A DNA stretch of 64,000 nt, from contig WGMN01000001.1 in assembly GCA_016125035.1 (NCBI GenBank), positions 322,427 through 386,426 on the forward strand. The letters run 5' to 3'. The notes under the pieces were generated by a model. That model worked only from the letters and a program-made list of their open reading frames with translations, searched no databases and was not told the DNA's origin. Of the stretch, positions 19,949 to 28,431 are shown piece after piece. The stretch is from Pseudomonadota bacterium. GTDB taxonomy: Bacteria > Pseudomonadota > Alphaproteobacteria > UBA2136 > UBA6156. Within the stretch, counting starts at the first letter, position 1. Each line of letters begins with the position of its first letter. The translations under genes were made by a program, and so were the position numbers.

Positions 19949-21337
19949 GCGGCGGGGTTTGGCGTGGCGTGGGGTGGTGGTGGGTTGGGTGAGGCCCTGG
20001 AAGAGGAGGAGGGTGCCGGTGGCGATGAGCAGGGGGAGCAGGGCGAGCGGGCCGGTGTAGAGGTTGAGGTAAGCGCCGGCGGCGTAGGTGGCGAGGCTGG
20101 CGGCCAGGCTGTAGAAGGCGGCGGGTTCGGTGGGTTTCCAGGAGAAGAAGAGGCATAGGGCCAGCGGGGTGAGGCACTGGGTGACGCCCAGGGTGGTGAG
20201 GCCGAGGGTGACGACATCCACCGGCAGCAAGGCAATACCCACGGCAGCGGCCATGAGGCCGAGCATGACCCACCGGGTGGCGCCCACCATCTGCGCGGGG
20301 CTAAGCCAGCCCTGCTCGACGCCAATATCACTGACCGTGTTCATGGCCGCGCCGAACAGCGTGGTGGCGATGGTGGACATCACCGCCGCCATGAAAACCA
20401 GAACGATGAGCGGAGTAAGGGCGGCTGGCAGCAATTGCAGCAGCACCACGGAGAGGTTCGAGGCGTCGGGGGCAAGGCCGTGGGCCTTGATATACCAGCC
20501 TGCCATAATAAAAGGGGTGGTCATGCAGGGCACCAGCAGGGCCGTGTAGAGCATGCCCTTGCGCGCCTGGGCGCCGTCATGGCTGGAGAAGATACGCTGC
20601 CAGACATCCGGCGCCACCATGGTGCTGAGAATATTCAACATGAAGAGATTGAACCAGGTGAGGCCGTGGGAGGGAAACTCTGCCCGGGCCTGGCTTAAGG
20701 GGGGCAGCCAGTGGGGGAAATCGGGGATGAGGAACGAGAACAGCAGGGCGGCCATGATGAGGAAGAACACGGAAAGCGCGAGGTCATTCCGGATGGTGGC
20801 AAGGAAACCGCCCATAACCAGAAACGCGTAAGTCACCAGCAGAATGGCGCCCACGCAAAGCGCGGGCGGTAAGTGCGTGAAGGCGCCCAGCACCTGCCCC
20901 CCCACCACCAGTTGGATACTCATCCACATGAGGAAGAACAAAGCCATAACCACCCCCACCATGGCCCCGACACGCGGAGAGTAGGTGCGGGCAAAGGCGT
21001 TGCCTATCATGTACGACTTGGTTTGGGCGGCCCTTTGGCGCAGGCGGGGCGCCGCCCAGGCGAGGAGAAAAAAGGCGAAGCTGGCCGACACCGCATAGGC
21101 AAGGCCGCCACCCAGGCCTTCGTCGAACGCCAGGCCGGTGGTGAAGCCGAACTGGGTGGCGTCGAACCAGCCCATGGTGATGCCGATGGCCACCCACAGG
21201 CCGGGGATGGCGCGGTTGCCGATGAGGAAGTTCTCGCGCATTTCCGCCTTGTTGTGGCCGGTGTGGGTACGCCAGCCGATGAACAGCACCGCCGCGAAGA
21301 AGGCGAGGATGAGAGGGAGCAGCAGGGGGTTTGTCAT
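19946..21337 (-). CDS. Sodium:solute symporter family protein
   Basis: Inner-membrane transporter of the SSS family (pantothenate, proline or urea type substrates; substrate not predictable). The chosen ATG gives 463 residues and about 12-13 hydrophobic segments, starting MTNPLLLPLILAFFAAVLFIG. The family region GITMGWFDATQFGFTTGLAFDEG matches the sodium-binding first helices. The track start lies 75 codons upstream in GC-rich non-family sequence. The TAA stop is formed by the terminal bases of the MITE-like element, so the natural C terminus may have been replaced. Confidence 0.85.
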   Translation of the reverse strand: MTNPLLLPLILAFFAAVLFIGWRTHTGHNKAEMRENFLIGNRAIPGLWVAIGITMGWFDATQFGFTTGLAFDEGLGGGLAYAVSASFAFFLLAWAAPRLRQRAAQTKSYMIGNAFARTYSPRVGAMVGVVMALFFLMWMSIQLVVGGQVLGAFTHLPPALCVGAILLVTYAFLVMGGFLATIRNDLALSVFFLIMAALLFSFLIPDFPHWLPPLSQARAEFPSHGLTWFNLFMLNILSTMVAPDVWQRIFSSHDGAQARKGMLYTALLVPCMTTPFIMAGWYIKAHGLAPDASNLSVVLLQLLPAALTPLIVLVFMAAVMSTIATTLFGAAMNTVSDIGVEQGWLSPAQMVGATRWVMLGLMAAAVGIALLPVDVVTLGLTTLGVTQCLTPLALCLFFSWKPTEPAAFYSLAASLATYAAGAYLNLYTGPLALLPLLIATGTLLLFQGLTQPTTTPRHAKPRR

Positions 21338-21383
21338 GCGCCAGTATAGTTTGGGGCTAAGACTTTGCAAAGGTTGAAAATGC

Positions 21384-21414
21384 CGAACGGCGGAGCTGGG
21401 AGGCTCCGCCGTTG
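21384..21414 (-). terminator. Terminator of the 138-aa secreted protein gene
   Basis: AACGGCGGAGC and GCTCCGCCGTT stem after the minus-strand stop at 21436; the tail on that strand is only moderately T-rich. Confidence 0.6.
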
Positions 21415-21435
21415 GCGATGGTATGGGGCTGCCGG

Positions 21436-21852
21436 TTATTGGGCAGCAGAGGTCTTTGCGCTGACGGAGAAGACTCCGGCGGGCATGGCGGGCGTCTCGC
21501 GGCGGCCGACCCTGACATAGTACTGCCCGTAGATGGCCGCATAGCGGAGCCTGGCATCCCATTCGGTGAGCGTGCCGGCCTTAACGCAATCGGCGAGGGC
21601 GTACTGCAGGGCGTCGACCTGGCGCTCGGCTTCGCGCAGGGCCGGGCCTTCCTCAGCCGTGCCGCGCAGGTGCGCGGCGCGGTCGATGGCGGCGACGGCC
21701 GCGGCGCCCATGTCGACGTCTTCCACCTGAGAGGTGGTGGCGGGAGCTTTGAGCGTGCAGCTGCGGGAGGCGCCGGCCGGCGGTGTGGTTTGCGCGAAGG
21801 CCGTGGTGGCAAGGGCGAGGGTGAACGCAAAGACAGCAAAAAGGAGCTTCAT
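21436..21852 (-). CDS. Unknown secreted protein, 138 aa
   Basis: Not recognised. It has a clear signal peptide (MKLLFAVFAFTLALATTAFAQ, cut after about residue 20) and two cysteines in the mature part (CTLK and DCVKAG) that could pair. The remainder is mainly helical, with many alanines. It is monocistronic, with its own hairpin downstream. Upstream AAGGA lies close to the ATG. Confidence 0.7.
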   Translation of the reverse strand: MKLLFAVFAFTLALATTAFAQTTPPAGASRSCTLKAPATTSQVEDVDMGAAAVAAIDRAAHLRGTAEEGPALREAERQVDALQYALADCVKAGTLTEWDARLRYAAIYGQYYVRVGRRETPAMPAGVFSVSAKTSAAQ

Positions 21853-21975
21853 GGCGGTGTCATCCTTATTAAGGAGGGCAAAACGGAACGGCGCGGGGCC
21901 GTTATGTTTGGCCCCGGAGCGGATTACTGTGGGAAAAGCGTGGGCTTTGCGGTGTGGGATGTCAAGGGGTTAGCG

Positions 21976-23574
21976 TTAGAGAGTCCAGCGGGCCTCGTAG
22001 CGTTCCGGCAGGTCATTCTCGATGAGGATGACGTCGCCCGCGACGCCGTTGGCGGCCAGCCACTGGCGGGCCTGCGCCAGGCCGGGCAGGGGGATGACCG
22101 AGGCGCCGGCGGTGGTGGCAGCGGCGACAAAGGTGGGGATGCGTTGGGGGGCGAGGGCCAGGATGACATCGGCGTGGGTGGCGGCGAGGGTGCCAAGCTT
22201 GGTGTGCTCTTCGTCATGCTTGGCGCCGAGTTCCACCATGCCCGGCGTGACCAAGATGCGGCGGCGCGGGGTTTTGCCGCTGGTGGCGATGAGGGAGAGA
22301 ATTTCCAGCGCGGAGGTGAAGCCGGTGGGGTTGGCGTTGTAGCTATCATCAATGATGGTGGTGCCGCCCTCGGTTTTAACGGTGAGGCGGTGGGGGGCGG
22401 CAGGAACCTGTGCCATGGCGGCGGCAAGTTGCTTTTTGGGCAGGCCGAGTTCCACCGCCACGGCAAAGGCCACCGCCAGGTTGCCCGCCTGGTGCATGCC
22501 AAAGAGCGGGGTTTGGAAGGAGGTCTTCTCGCCGTTATGAGTGAGGGTGAGCTTAAGGCCCTGGGCGGTTTGCTCGGCCGTGGTGAGGTGGGTATCGCCG
22601 GGGCGCAGGTCTGTTAGCGTGCGGCCGACCAGGCGGTAGCCGGTGGGGTTGGCGGCGACGCGGGGCTTCCATTGTTCGGGCGGGATGGCATCTATGTTGA
22701 TGACGCATTTGCCGCCCTGGGCGTGGGCGGCCTCGGCGATCTCGAATTTGGCGCGGGCGACGGTTTCCAGGGATTTGAAGCGCTCATAATGGGCTTCGCC
22801 CACCGCAGTGATGCAGGAGATGGCGGGCGGGGCGAGTTTGCACAGGCGGGCGATGCTGCCCGGGCCGTAGGCGCCCATCTCGGCCAGGAAATAGGTGTGC
22901 TGGGGTTGGAGGTTCTCGCGCAGCACGCGGGCGATGCCGAGTGGCGTGTTGACGCTGCCGGGGGTCATTAACGTGGGGGCGTGGGCGGAAAGCAGGTGGT
23001 TGAGGATGAACTTGGTGCTGGTCTTGCCGAACGAGCCGGTGAGCCCGATGGTGGTGGGCGCCAGGCGGGTGAGGATGATGGAGGCCTCTTTGAGGAAGCG
23101 GCGATTTTGCAGCTTTTGAATGGGCATGAGCACCCAGTTGGCCACCGCCAGGTAAACCGGCAGGATCTGGATGAAGGCGATGGTAAGCAGCAGCTGTGCC
23201 GGTGCGGGGAGGGTAACCCACATGAACACCGCGAGACCGCAGCAGGCGAAGAGGATGGCCAACAGCCAGATCTTTTTGGCGCGGGGGGTGAGGTTGAGCG
23301 GTTTTTTGCCGCCTTTGGTGGGGTTGGGCTCTTTATACGTGCGCAGGCCCAGCCACATGGCGGCGATGAGCGGCGCGGTGAGCGGCTGCATGAAGGCAAA
23401 GGGCAGCGCGATGAGGAGGCCCAGGGTGGCCCAGCGGTCAAACGCCCGCTTCTCGGCCCACCAGGTGAGCAGGCGGCGGGCGGTGTATTCCTCTTGCTGG
23501 AAGGGTTGCAGGTAGGTGCGCAGGCGCAGGGTGGTGAAAGCCAGCAGGGCAAGGACGAAGAGGAACGTTATCAT
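21976..23574 (-). CDS. Membrane-anchored MurF-like Mur ligase
   Basis: The C-terminal two thirds match MurF, which adds D-Ala-D-Ala to the UDP-muramyl tripeptide. It has the P-loop GLTGSFGKTSTK, EMGAYGPGSI, HQAGNLAVAFAVA and the MurF signature IIDDSYNANPTGF. Unlike canonical MurF, the first 165 or so residues hold several transmembrane segments (MITFLFVLALLAFTTL, LGLLIALPFAFM, IWLLAILFACCGLAVFMW, LLTIAFIQILPVYLAVANW). It follows an alpha/beta hydrolase gene, with a Ddl-like gene divergent. Canonical murF and ddl normally lie in the division cluster, so this is probably a second, specialised copy. Start moved to ATG 23574. Confidence 0.82.
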   Translation of the reverse strand: MITFLFVLALLAFTTLRLRTYLQPFQQEEYTARRLLTWWAEKRAFDRWATLGLLIALPFAFMQPLTAPLIAAMWLGLRTYKEPNPTKGGKKPLNLTPRAKKIWLLAILFACCGLAVFMWVTLPAPAQLLLTIAFIQILPVYLAVANWVLMPIQKLQNRRFLKEASIILTRLAPTTIGLTGSFGKTSTKFILNHLLSAHAPTLMTPGSVNTPLGIARVLRENLQPQHTYFLAEMGAYGPGSIARLCKLAPPAISCITAVGEAHYERFKSLETVARAKFEIAEAAHAQGGKCVINIDAIPPEQWKPRVAANPTGYRLVGRTLTDLRPGDTHLTTAEQTAQGLKLTLTHNGEKTSFQTPLFGMHQAGNLAVAFAVAVELGLPKKQLAAAMAQVPAAPHRLTVKTEGGTTIIDDSYNANPTGFTSALEILSLIATSGKTPRRRILVTPGMVELGAKHDEEHTKLGTLAATHADVILALAPQRIPTFVAAATTAGASVIPLPGLAQARQWLAANGVAGDVILIENDLPERYEARWTL

Positions 23575-23751
23575 CCTCCTTTTATACAGGCAGAGTGGGG
23601 GGTTTGTCTTCAAGCCTATGGAGTTGAAGATTTGCTGCGCGTGCCATCCTCCTTTTTGGGGCCCCTGCGCCAAAAACTCGGCGCTGCGCAAAAAGGAAGA
23701 CGCCCCCAAATAGCCAGGCTTCGCCACGCTTCAGGGCTTTGCCGCCCGGCC
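23575..23751. other. 177-bp gap with palindromic repeat sequence
   Basis: It contains CCTTTTTGG...TGCGCC and GGCGCTGCGC...AAAAAGG arms and a CAGGCTTCGCCACGCT word. A similar word (GGCTGCGCCACGCT) occurs near 49306. It separates the hydrolase gene from the downstream murF-like gene. No ORF of its own. Confidence 0.45.
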
Positions 23752-24546
23752 TTACTTAAGGCGTTGTTGCAGGAAGGCGCGCAGGTGTTTTTCTGCCAGC
23801 GTGCGGCCACCCTGGAGCAGCGAGTAGTGGGTTTGGTGCGGCAGCATGACCAGTTGCGCGCGGGGGAAGAGGTGCTTGAAGCGGTGGGCCACCGAGGGCG
23901 GAGTTTCGGTATCGGCCTCGCCATACACCAGCAGCACCGGGCTTTGGATGTGGCGGCACAGCGCGGTGACGTTATCGTTAACCACGCGGATGAAGGTGGG
24001 CTTCATCTCTGCCGAGACCGAGAGGTAGTCACGGCTGCCGAAGCGGCGACGCAGGGCGTTAAGCGTGCCCTCGCCGAGGAAGGGTTTGATGAGGTGGGCG
24101 AACTTCATCAGCAGGCGGATGTACTTGCGGCGCGCGGCCTCTTTGACCGTAAGCGCGCGCGGCACACCAGCGCCAGCCAGGCTGGCCAGCGCGGTGACCA
24201 TTTGCGGATTGGTGAATGCCGTATGCACCGCCACGCGAAAGCCCAGGCTGTGGCCGATGAGTACGGTGGGGCAGGGCGGCAGCGTGGCCAGCCAGGCGGT
24301 GAGCAGCGCGGCGTAATCCGCCGGGGCGTAGGCCGACGGCGGGGGCGGCGCCTCGCCATGGCCGGGGAGATCGACCAGCCAGGACTCGCCGCCGATATCG
24401 ATAAGGCTGTTAGCCAGCGGGCGGAAACTCTCGCGGCTTTGGCCCCAGCCGTGCAACCACACCAGGCGGATGGGCCCGGTGGCATCGGTGATGGGTTCGA
24501 CGCGCAACAGGGCGCCGGTATATTCAAAGCGTGCGGCTTGAGGCAT
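23752..24546 (-). CDS. Alpha/beta hydrolase
   Basis: The 264-residue protein has the fold's oxyanion segment VWLHGWGQSRESFRPL, the nucleophile elbow GHSLGF (Ser predicted catalytic), a late LLVYGEADTETP strand (acid) and a C-terminal HQTHYSLL (histidine). It has no signal peptide, so it is likely cytosolic. Substrate unknown. It is transcribed with the membrane MurF-like gene and divergently from the Ddl-like gene. A role in processing a cell-wall precursor is possible but inferred only from location. Confidence 0.82.
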   Translation of the reverse strand: MPQAARFEYTGALLRVEPITDATGPIRLVWLHGWGQSRESFRPLANSLIDIGGESWLVDLPGHGEAPPPPSAYAPADYAALLTAWLATLPPCPTVLIGHSLGFRVAVHTAFTNPQMVTALASLAGAGVPRALTVKEAARRKYIRLLMKFAHLIKPFLGEGTLNALRRRFGSRDYLSVSAEMKPTFIRVVNDNVTALCRHIQSPVLLVYGEADTETPPSVAHRFKHLFPRAQLVMLPHQTHYSLLQGGRTLAEKHLRAFLQQRLK

Positions 24547-24553
24547 ATTGAGT

Positions 24554-24581
24554 GATTAGTAATTAGTTATTAGTAATTAGT
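24554..24581. repeat. Heptamer array, unit AATTAGT
   Basis: Four units (GATTAGT, AATTAGT, TATTAGT, AATTAGT) in the 60-bp gap between the divergent hydrolase and ddl-like genes, right where both promoters would be. Confidence 0.85.
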
Positions 24582-24606
24582 CAAAGGGCAATGGAGGAGG
24601 GAAACG

Positions 24607-25818
24607 ATGGGCGAAAAACTGAAGGTTGCGGTGCTGGTGGGCGGGCTCTCTGCCGAGCATGATGTGAGCGTGTGCACCGGGCTTGAGGTTTTGCAGGCGC
24701 TGGACCCCGATAAATACGATGCCTTCCCCGTTTATGTGGGCCTGGACAACCAGTGGTGGGTGGGCGACAAGCTGCGCGATATTAAAACCTACATACCCGA
24801 CTTGGCCGCCAAGCGTGAGTTGACGCGCGTGAGCCTGAACGTGGGCGACGCCCGCAGCGGTGGCAGCTGCGTGCTGCGCGAAGTGGGTGCGCCGTTTTGG
24901 CGCAAGGGCAAGAGCTTTGCGGTGGACGTGGTATTGCCCGCCCTGCACGGCACCTGGGGAGAAGATGGCACTTTGCAAGGAGCCTTGACCGCCGTGGACG
25001 TGGCCTACACCGGGGGAGACACCGGCGCGATGGCCGCAGCGATGAACAAAAGCTGGACGATGATGCTGGCCAGCCTGGGCGGCGTGCCGGTGGTGCCGAG
25101 CCTGCTGGTGCGGCGCGGTGAAAACGTGGACATGAAGGAAGTGGCCAAGAAGCTGGGAAAATTCCCCCTGTTTGTGAAGCCGAACTTTTTGGGCAGCAGC
25201 ATTGGCGCCCGCGTGGTGAAGGACGAAGACGAGCTGCAGGCCGGGCTGGCGGATGTGTTCCGCCTGGATACCATGGCGTTGATCCAGAAATGCGTGCCCA
25301 ACCTGGTGGAGTACAATCTTGCGGTACGGCGCCTGCCTAACGGCGAGATTGTGACCAGTGCCATTGAGAGGCCGTTGCGCAAAGGCGAGATTTTGAGCTT
25401 TGCTGATAAATACGCCGGCAGTGGGGCCAACAAGCTGGGGAATAAAGTGAAGCCCGGTGCCGTTGAGGGTGGGGGCATGGCCTTTATGGACCGGGTGCTG
25501 AACCCGCCGGAGTTGAGCAAGAAAGACGATGGGCAAATACGTGCCTGGGCGCACGAAGTGTTTGATGTGTTGAACATGGCCGGCACGCCGCGGCTGGACT
25601 TTATGTGCGATGGCAAGACCGGGGAAATCTGGTTTAATGAAATCAACCCGATACCGGGCGGTATCTCTTACTTTTTGTGGGAGGCGGCCGAGCCGCGGCT
25701 GGGCTTTAGCGAACTGCTGGAGGGGATGATCGACGAGGCCCTGCGCCGCGCCAAGACCCGCGGACGCACGGTGGACCCGGTGGGCAGTGGGAGTGCGATT
25801 TTTCATAAGCGGGGGTAA
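24607..25818 (+). CDS. D-alanine--D-alanine ligase-like ATP-grasp enzyme
   Basis: ATP-grasp ligase of the Ddl family. The N-terminal GGLSAEHDVSVCTG, HGTWGEDGTLQGAL, the grasp segment FPLFVKPNFLGSSIGA and WFNEINPIPGG are all present. At 403 residues it is longer than typical Ddl (about 310-360). The C-terminal EINPIPGGISYFLWE differs from the usual EVNTMPG-x-T, so the second substrate may not be D-Ala. AGGAGGG precedes the ATG. It is divergent from the hydrolase and membrane MurF-like pair, suggesting a dedicated dipeptide-ligase and Mur-ligase cassette. Confidence 0.85.
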   Translation: MGEKLKVAVLVGGLSAEHDVSVCTGLEVLQALDPDKYDAFPVYVGLDNQWWVGDKLRDIKTYIPDLAAKRELTRVSLNVGDARSGGSCVLREVGAPFWRKGKSFAVDVVLPALHGTWGEDGTLQGALTAVDVAYTGGDTGAMAAAMNKSWTMMLASLGGVPVVPSLLVRRGENVDMKEVAKKLGKFPLFVKPNFLGSSIGARVVKDEDELQAGLADVFRLDTMALIQKCVPNLVEYNLAVRRLPNGEIVTSAIERPLRKGEILSFADKYAGSGANKLGNKVKPGAVEGGGMAFMDRVLNPPELSKKDDGQIRAWAHEVFDVLNMAGTPRLDFMCDGKTGEIWFNEINPIPGGISYFLWEAAEPRLGFSELLEGMIDEALRRAKTRGRTVDPVGSGSAIFHKRG

Positions 25819-25820
25819 GG

Positions 25821-25880
25821 CCGTAACCCGTAACCCGTAACCCGTAACCCGTAACCCGTAACCCGTAACCCGTAACCCGT
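25821..25880. repeat. Long heptamer array, unit CCGTAAC, eight copies
   Basis: Eight perfect tandem CCGTAAC units plus a partial one immediately after the ddl-like stop codon; the longest array in the window. A complementary pair of units lies at 25934-25950, so the two can fold into a hairpin. Confidence 0.95.
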
Positions 25881-25933
25881 GGAAGGGTTGGGGTGGGTTG
25901 GAGATGTCAAGTTATAGCTGTTATCTTTCCCCC

Positions 25934-25950
25934 ACGGGTTACGGGTTACG
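25934..25950. repeat. Inverted heptamer units ACGGGTT facing the 25821 array
   Basis: ACGGGTTACGGGTTACG is the reverse complement of the array 55 bp to the left. It lies just beyond the stop of the minus-strand antiporter gene, so the hairpin may act as a bidirectional terminator between the two convergent genes. Confidence 0.85.
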
Positions 25951-25954
25951 ATTT

Positions 25955-27256
25955 TTAGAAGTAGCGCAGCATGATGTAGATGTGGCTGATGGCCAGCGAC
26001 AGCGCCGTGAACGGCACGCCGACCTTAAGGAACTCTACAAAGCCAATGCTGAGTTTGTGACGGCTGGCCAGCCCGGCCACCACCAGGTTGGCTGAAGCCC
26101 CCACCAGCGAGCCGTTGCCGCCCAGGCAGGCGCCGGCGGCAAGCGCCCACCACAAAGGCTCGATGGCCTGGTCGCCACCGAAGGTGGGGGCCATGGTGTG
26201 GACGATGGGGATCATGGTGGCGACGAAGGGGATGTTATCGACAATGGCGGAGAGCACCGCGCTGCCCCACAAAATGACCATGGCGGTGGCGTGCATGTTG
26301 GGCCCGGTGAGCGCCAGCATGTGTTGGGCAAGGATGGTGATGGCGCCGGTGGCCACCAGCCCGTGCACCAGCACGAACAGGCCGACGAAGAATAACAGGG
26401 TGACCCACTCCGCCTCGGCCACAGCGGTTTGCACGCGGTGGTGCTGGGCCTCGGAGCTATGGTTGTAGGTGGAGAGCAGCAGCAACAGCACCGCGCCGCC
26501 CATGGCGATGGAGGCGGGTTCCAGCCCATGCAGCGCGTGGGTGAGAAAGGCCGCCATGACAATGGCCAGCACAATAAGGCAGTGGGTGAGCAGGATGGGG
26601 TTTTTCAGCTCGGCGGCGGCGGTGCTGTTCATGATCGCTTTGCGGGCGGCAGCGGTGGCATGAAAGTCTTTGCGGTAAACCACCAGCAACAATGCCAGGG
26701 TGACCACCAGGATGATGAGCGAGAGCGGGGCAAGGTTATCCAGGAACGCATTGAACGGCAGGTGGGCGGCAGAGCCTATCATGATATTGGGAGGGTCACC
26801 CACCAAGGTGGCGGTGCCGCCGATGTTGGAGGTGAGGATGATGGTGATGAGGAACGGCCAGGGGCGGACCTTAAGGCGCTCGGTAAGGGCAAAGGCCATG
26901 GGGGTGAGCATCATCACCGTGGTGACGTTATCGAGCATGGCCGAGCACAGTGCGGTGACCGTGCCGAACATCAGCATCAGCCCCGCCGGGTGCGCCTTGA
27001 CCAGGTGTGCAGACTTAAGCGCGACGTATTGGAACAGGCCGGTCTCTTTAGTAACGGTGACGATGACCATCATGCCCAGCAGCAGGCCGATGGTGTTGAA
27101 ATCGATAGCCTCGATGGCCTCATGCTGGGTGAGTACGCCAAAGACGATAAGCAGCCCGGCGCCGAGCATGGCGATGAGCGCGCGGTTGAGCCTCTCTGAT
27201 AAAATGAGGGCGTAGGAGGCGAGGAAGATGCTGGTGGCGAGGGCGAGGGAGTTCAT
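25955..27256 (-). CDS. NhaD/ArsB-type ion transporter
   Basis: Inner-membrane transporter of the ion-transporter superfamily that includes NhaD Na+/H+ antiporters and ArsB. The region SNIGGTATLVGDPPNIMIGS is the diagnostic NhaD-like motif, and a second half-repeat contains LGGNGSLVGASANLVVAGLA. About 11-12 hydrophobic segments occur in 433 residues. Probably exchanges Na+ or Li+ for protons; substrate is inferred. The start is taken at ATG 27256; 27265 is also possible, and neither has a good ribosome binding site. Confidence 0.87.
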   Translation of the reverse strand: MNSLALATSIFLASYALILSERLNRALIAMLGAGLLIVFGVLTQHEAIEAIDFNTIGLLLGMMVIVTVTKETGLFQYVALKSAHLVKAHPAGLMLMFGTVTALCSAMLDNVTTVMMLTPMAFALTERLKVRPWPFLITIILTSNIGGTATLVGDPPNIMIGSAAHLPFNAFLDNLAPLSLIILVVTLALLLVVYRKDFHATAAARKAIMNSTAAAELKNPILLTHCLIVLAIVMAAFLTHALHGLEPASIAMGGAVLLLLLSTYNHSSEAQHHRVQTAVAEAEWVTLLFFVGLFVLVHGLVATGAITILAQHMLALTGPNMHATAMVILWGSAVLSAIVDNIPFVATMIPIVHTMAPTFGGDQAIEPLWWALAAGACLGGNGSLVGASANLVVAGLASRHKLSIGFVEFLKVGVPFTALSLAISHIYIMLRYF

Positions 27257-27391
27257 GCCCGGCATTGTGCGGGGCGGGAGTGGGGGCGGCAAGCAACCAC
27301 GTGGCGGTTGGGCGACAGACTGTGGCGCAAAAGCGGTGGGTTAGCCCACATGGGAGGTGTGCGCCGGAGTGGGCGCGCTTAAGATGGCCGC

Positions 27392-27604
27392 ATGAGTGTT
27401 TCCAATTGCAGCGCCGCCGGAGCGGACGCCACCACCCAAGCCATTACCGGCGCGGTGCAGCGCAAAGACAAAACCACCGGCGAGACCGTGCCCGCGACCG
27501 TGCGGCCCAACGGTGCAGACCCCGACAGCGTGCAGACCGTGCAAGGCACGGCAAGTTTGAACAGCGCCGCCCTGGCGGCGTTGCTGAGCTTTAACAGCAA
27601 CTAA
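27392..27604 (+). CDS. Possible small protein, 70 aa
   Basis: Not recognised. The ORF uses the same preferred codons as neighbouring real genes (acc, gcg, gtg, cag, aac), which is the main support. The product is polar, low in aromatics and rich in Thr, Ala and Asn, without membrane segments. The ribosome binding site is weak. It converges on the DUF1223 gene with a 13-bp gap. Confidence 0.4.
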   Translation: MSVSNCSAAGADATTQAITGAVQRKDKTTGETVPATVRPNGADPDSVQTVQGTASLNSAALAALLSFNSN

Positions 27605-27617
27605 ACAGATTGGGCGC

Positions 27618-28292
27618 TTAGCGCCAGGCGAGGCCGGCGGCGAGCAGGGGACCGCCTTCTCCCTTTTGCACCAGCACGGCGAGGCCGTCTTCCGCGAAAG
27701 GCTGGATGGGCAGGACAGTGGAGGAGGGATCGGGGTAGGCGACCACGCGGCGGACAATGTTGCTGTGGTTGAGTGTGCGGTCGGCGTTCTCGCCACGGGT
27801 GACCTGGGTTTGGCCGGTGCGCTGGAGGTACATGAGCCAGACGGTGGCGCCTTCAGGTACTTCATCTGGCAGGGTGATGAGGCCAGTGCCCAGGGTGATG
27901 GTGACCGGAGCAACGGCGGGGGCGTTCTCCACGGCCTCCAGCACGTTGCGGTAGTCGGACCCGGTGACCGACTTTTGGCCCTGGATGACCATTTGCGGGG
28001 TGAAGGCGTTGGACAGGCCAAGGGGAAACTTGTAGGCCTCCTGCCGGTCGGTGAAGGAGGGGGAGGCGTAGGGGTCGGTCCAGCCGAACTGGTCCCAGTA
28101 GGTGACGTGCTCGGACAAGGCAATGTTGCCGGGCTGGGTGGCCAGCGCGGCAAGCAGGGCGTCGGCAGGCGGGCAGGAGGAGCAGCCCTCGGAGGTGAAG
28201 AGCTCTACCACCACGGGGTTGGCGGCACTGTGGGTTTGCGCCTGGGCGGTGGCGCAAAGCAACAGGGCACAAAGGGTGAGGGGGGTGCGCAT
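27618..28292 (-). CDS. DUF1223 family secreted thioredoxin-like protein
   Basis: The 224-residue protein has a signal peptide (MRTPLTLCALLLCATAQAQ) followed by VVELFTSEGCSSCPPADALLAAL. That is the CxxC-containing core of DUF1223, a thioredoxin-fold periplasmic family of unsettled function common in alphaproteobacteria. HVTYWDQFGWTDPYASPSFTDRQ is also a family motif. Monocistronic as far as can be seen. Confidence 0.9.
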   Translation of the reverse strand: MRTPLTLCALLLCATAQAQTHSAANPVVVELFTSEGCSSCPPADALLAALATQPGNIALSEHVTYWDQFGWTDPYASPSFTDRQEAYKFPLGLSNAFTPQMVIQGQKSVTGSDYRNVLEAVENAPAVAPVTITLGTGLITLPDEVPEGATVWLMYLQRTGQTQVTRGENADRTLNHSNIVRRVVAYPDPSSTVLPIQPFAEDGLAVLVQKGEGGPLLAAGLAWR

Positions 28293-28431
28293 TCGGGTAG
28301 TTTAGCGGCGGTGGCAGGGCGGGGCCAGTGATTATGGGCTTGTTGGGGTGGGGGGTGTGGTTTTGGGGTGCGGGGGGAAGGTTTGGGGCCGGAGGGTGAT
28401 GGGTATGTCCGGAGGGAAAAATTAGGCGTTT

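Noticed and set aside
22981-24555. 524-aa plus-strand ORF over the MurF-like and hydrolase genes
   Set aside because: Spans two minus-strand genes that both have family motifs.
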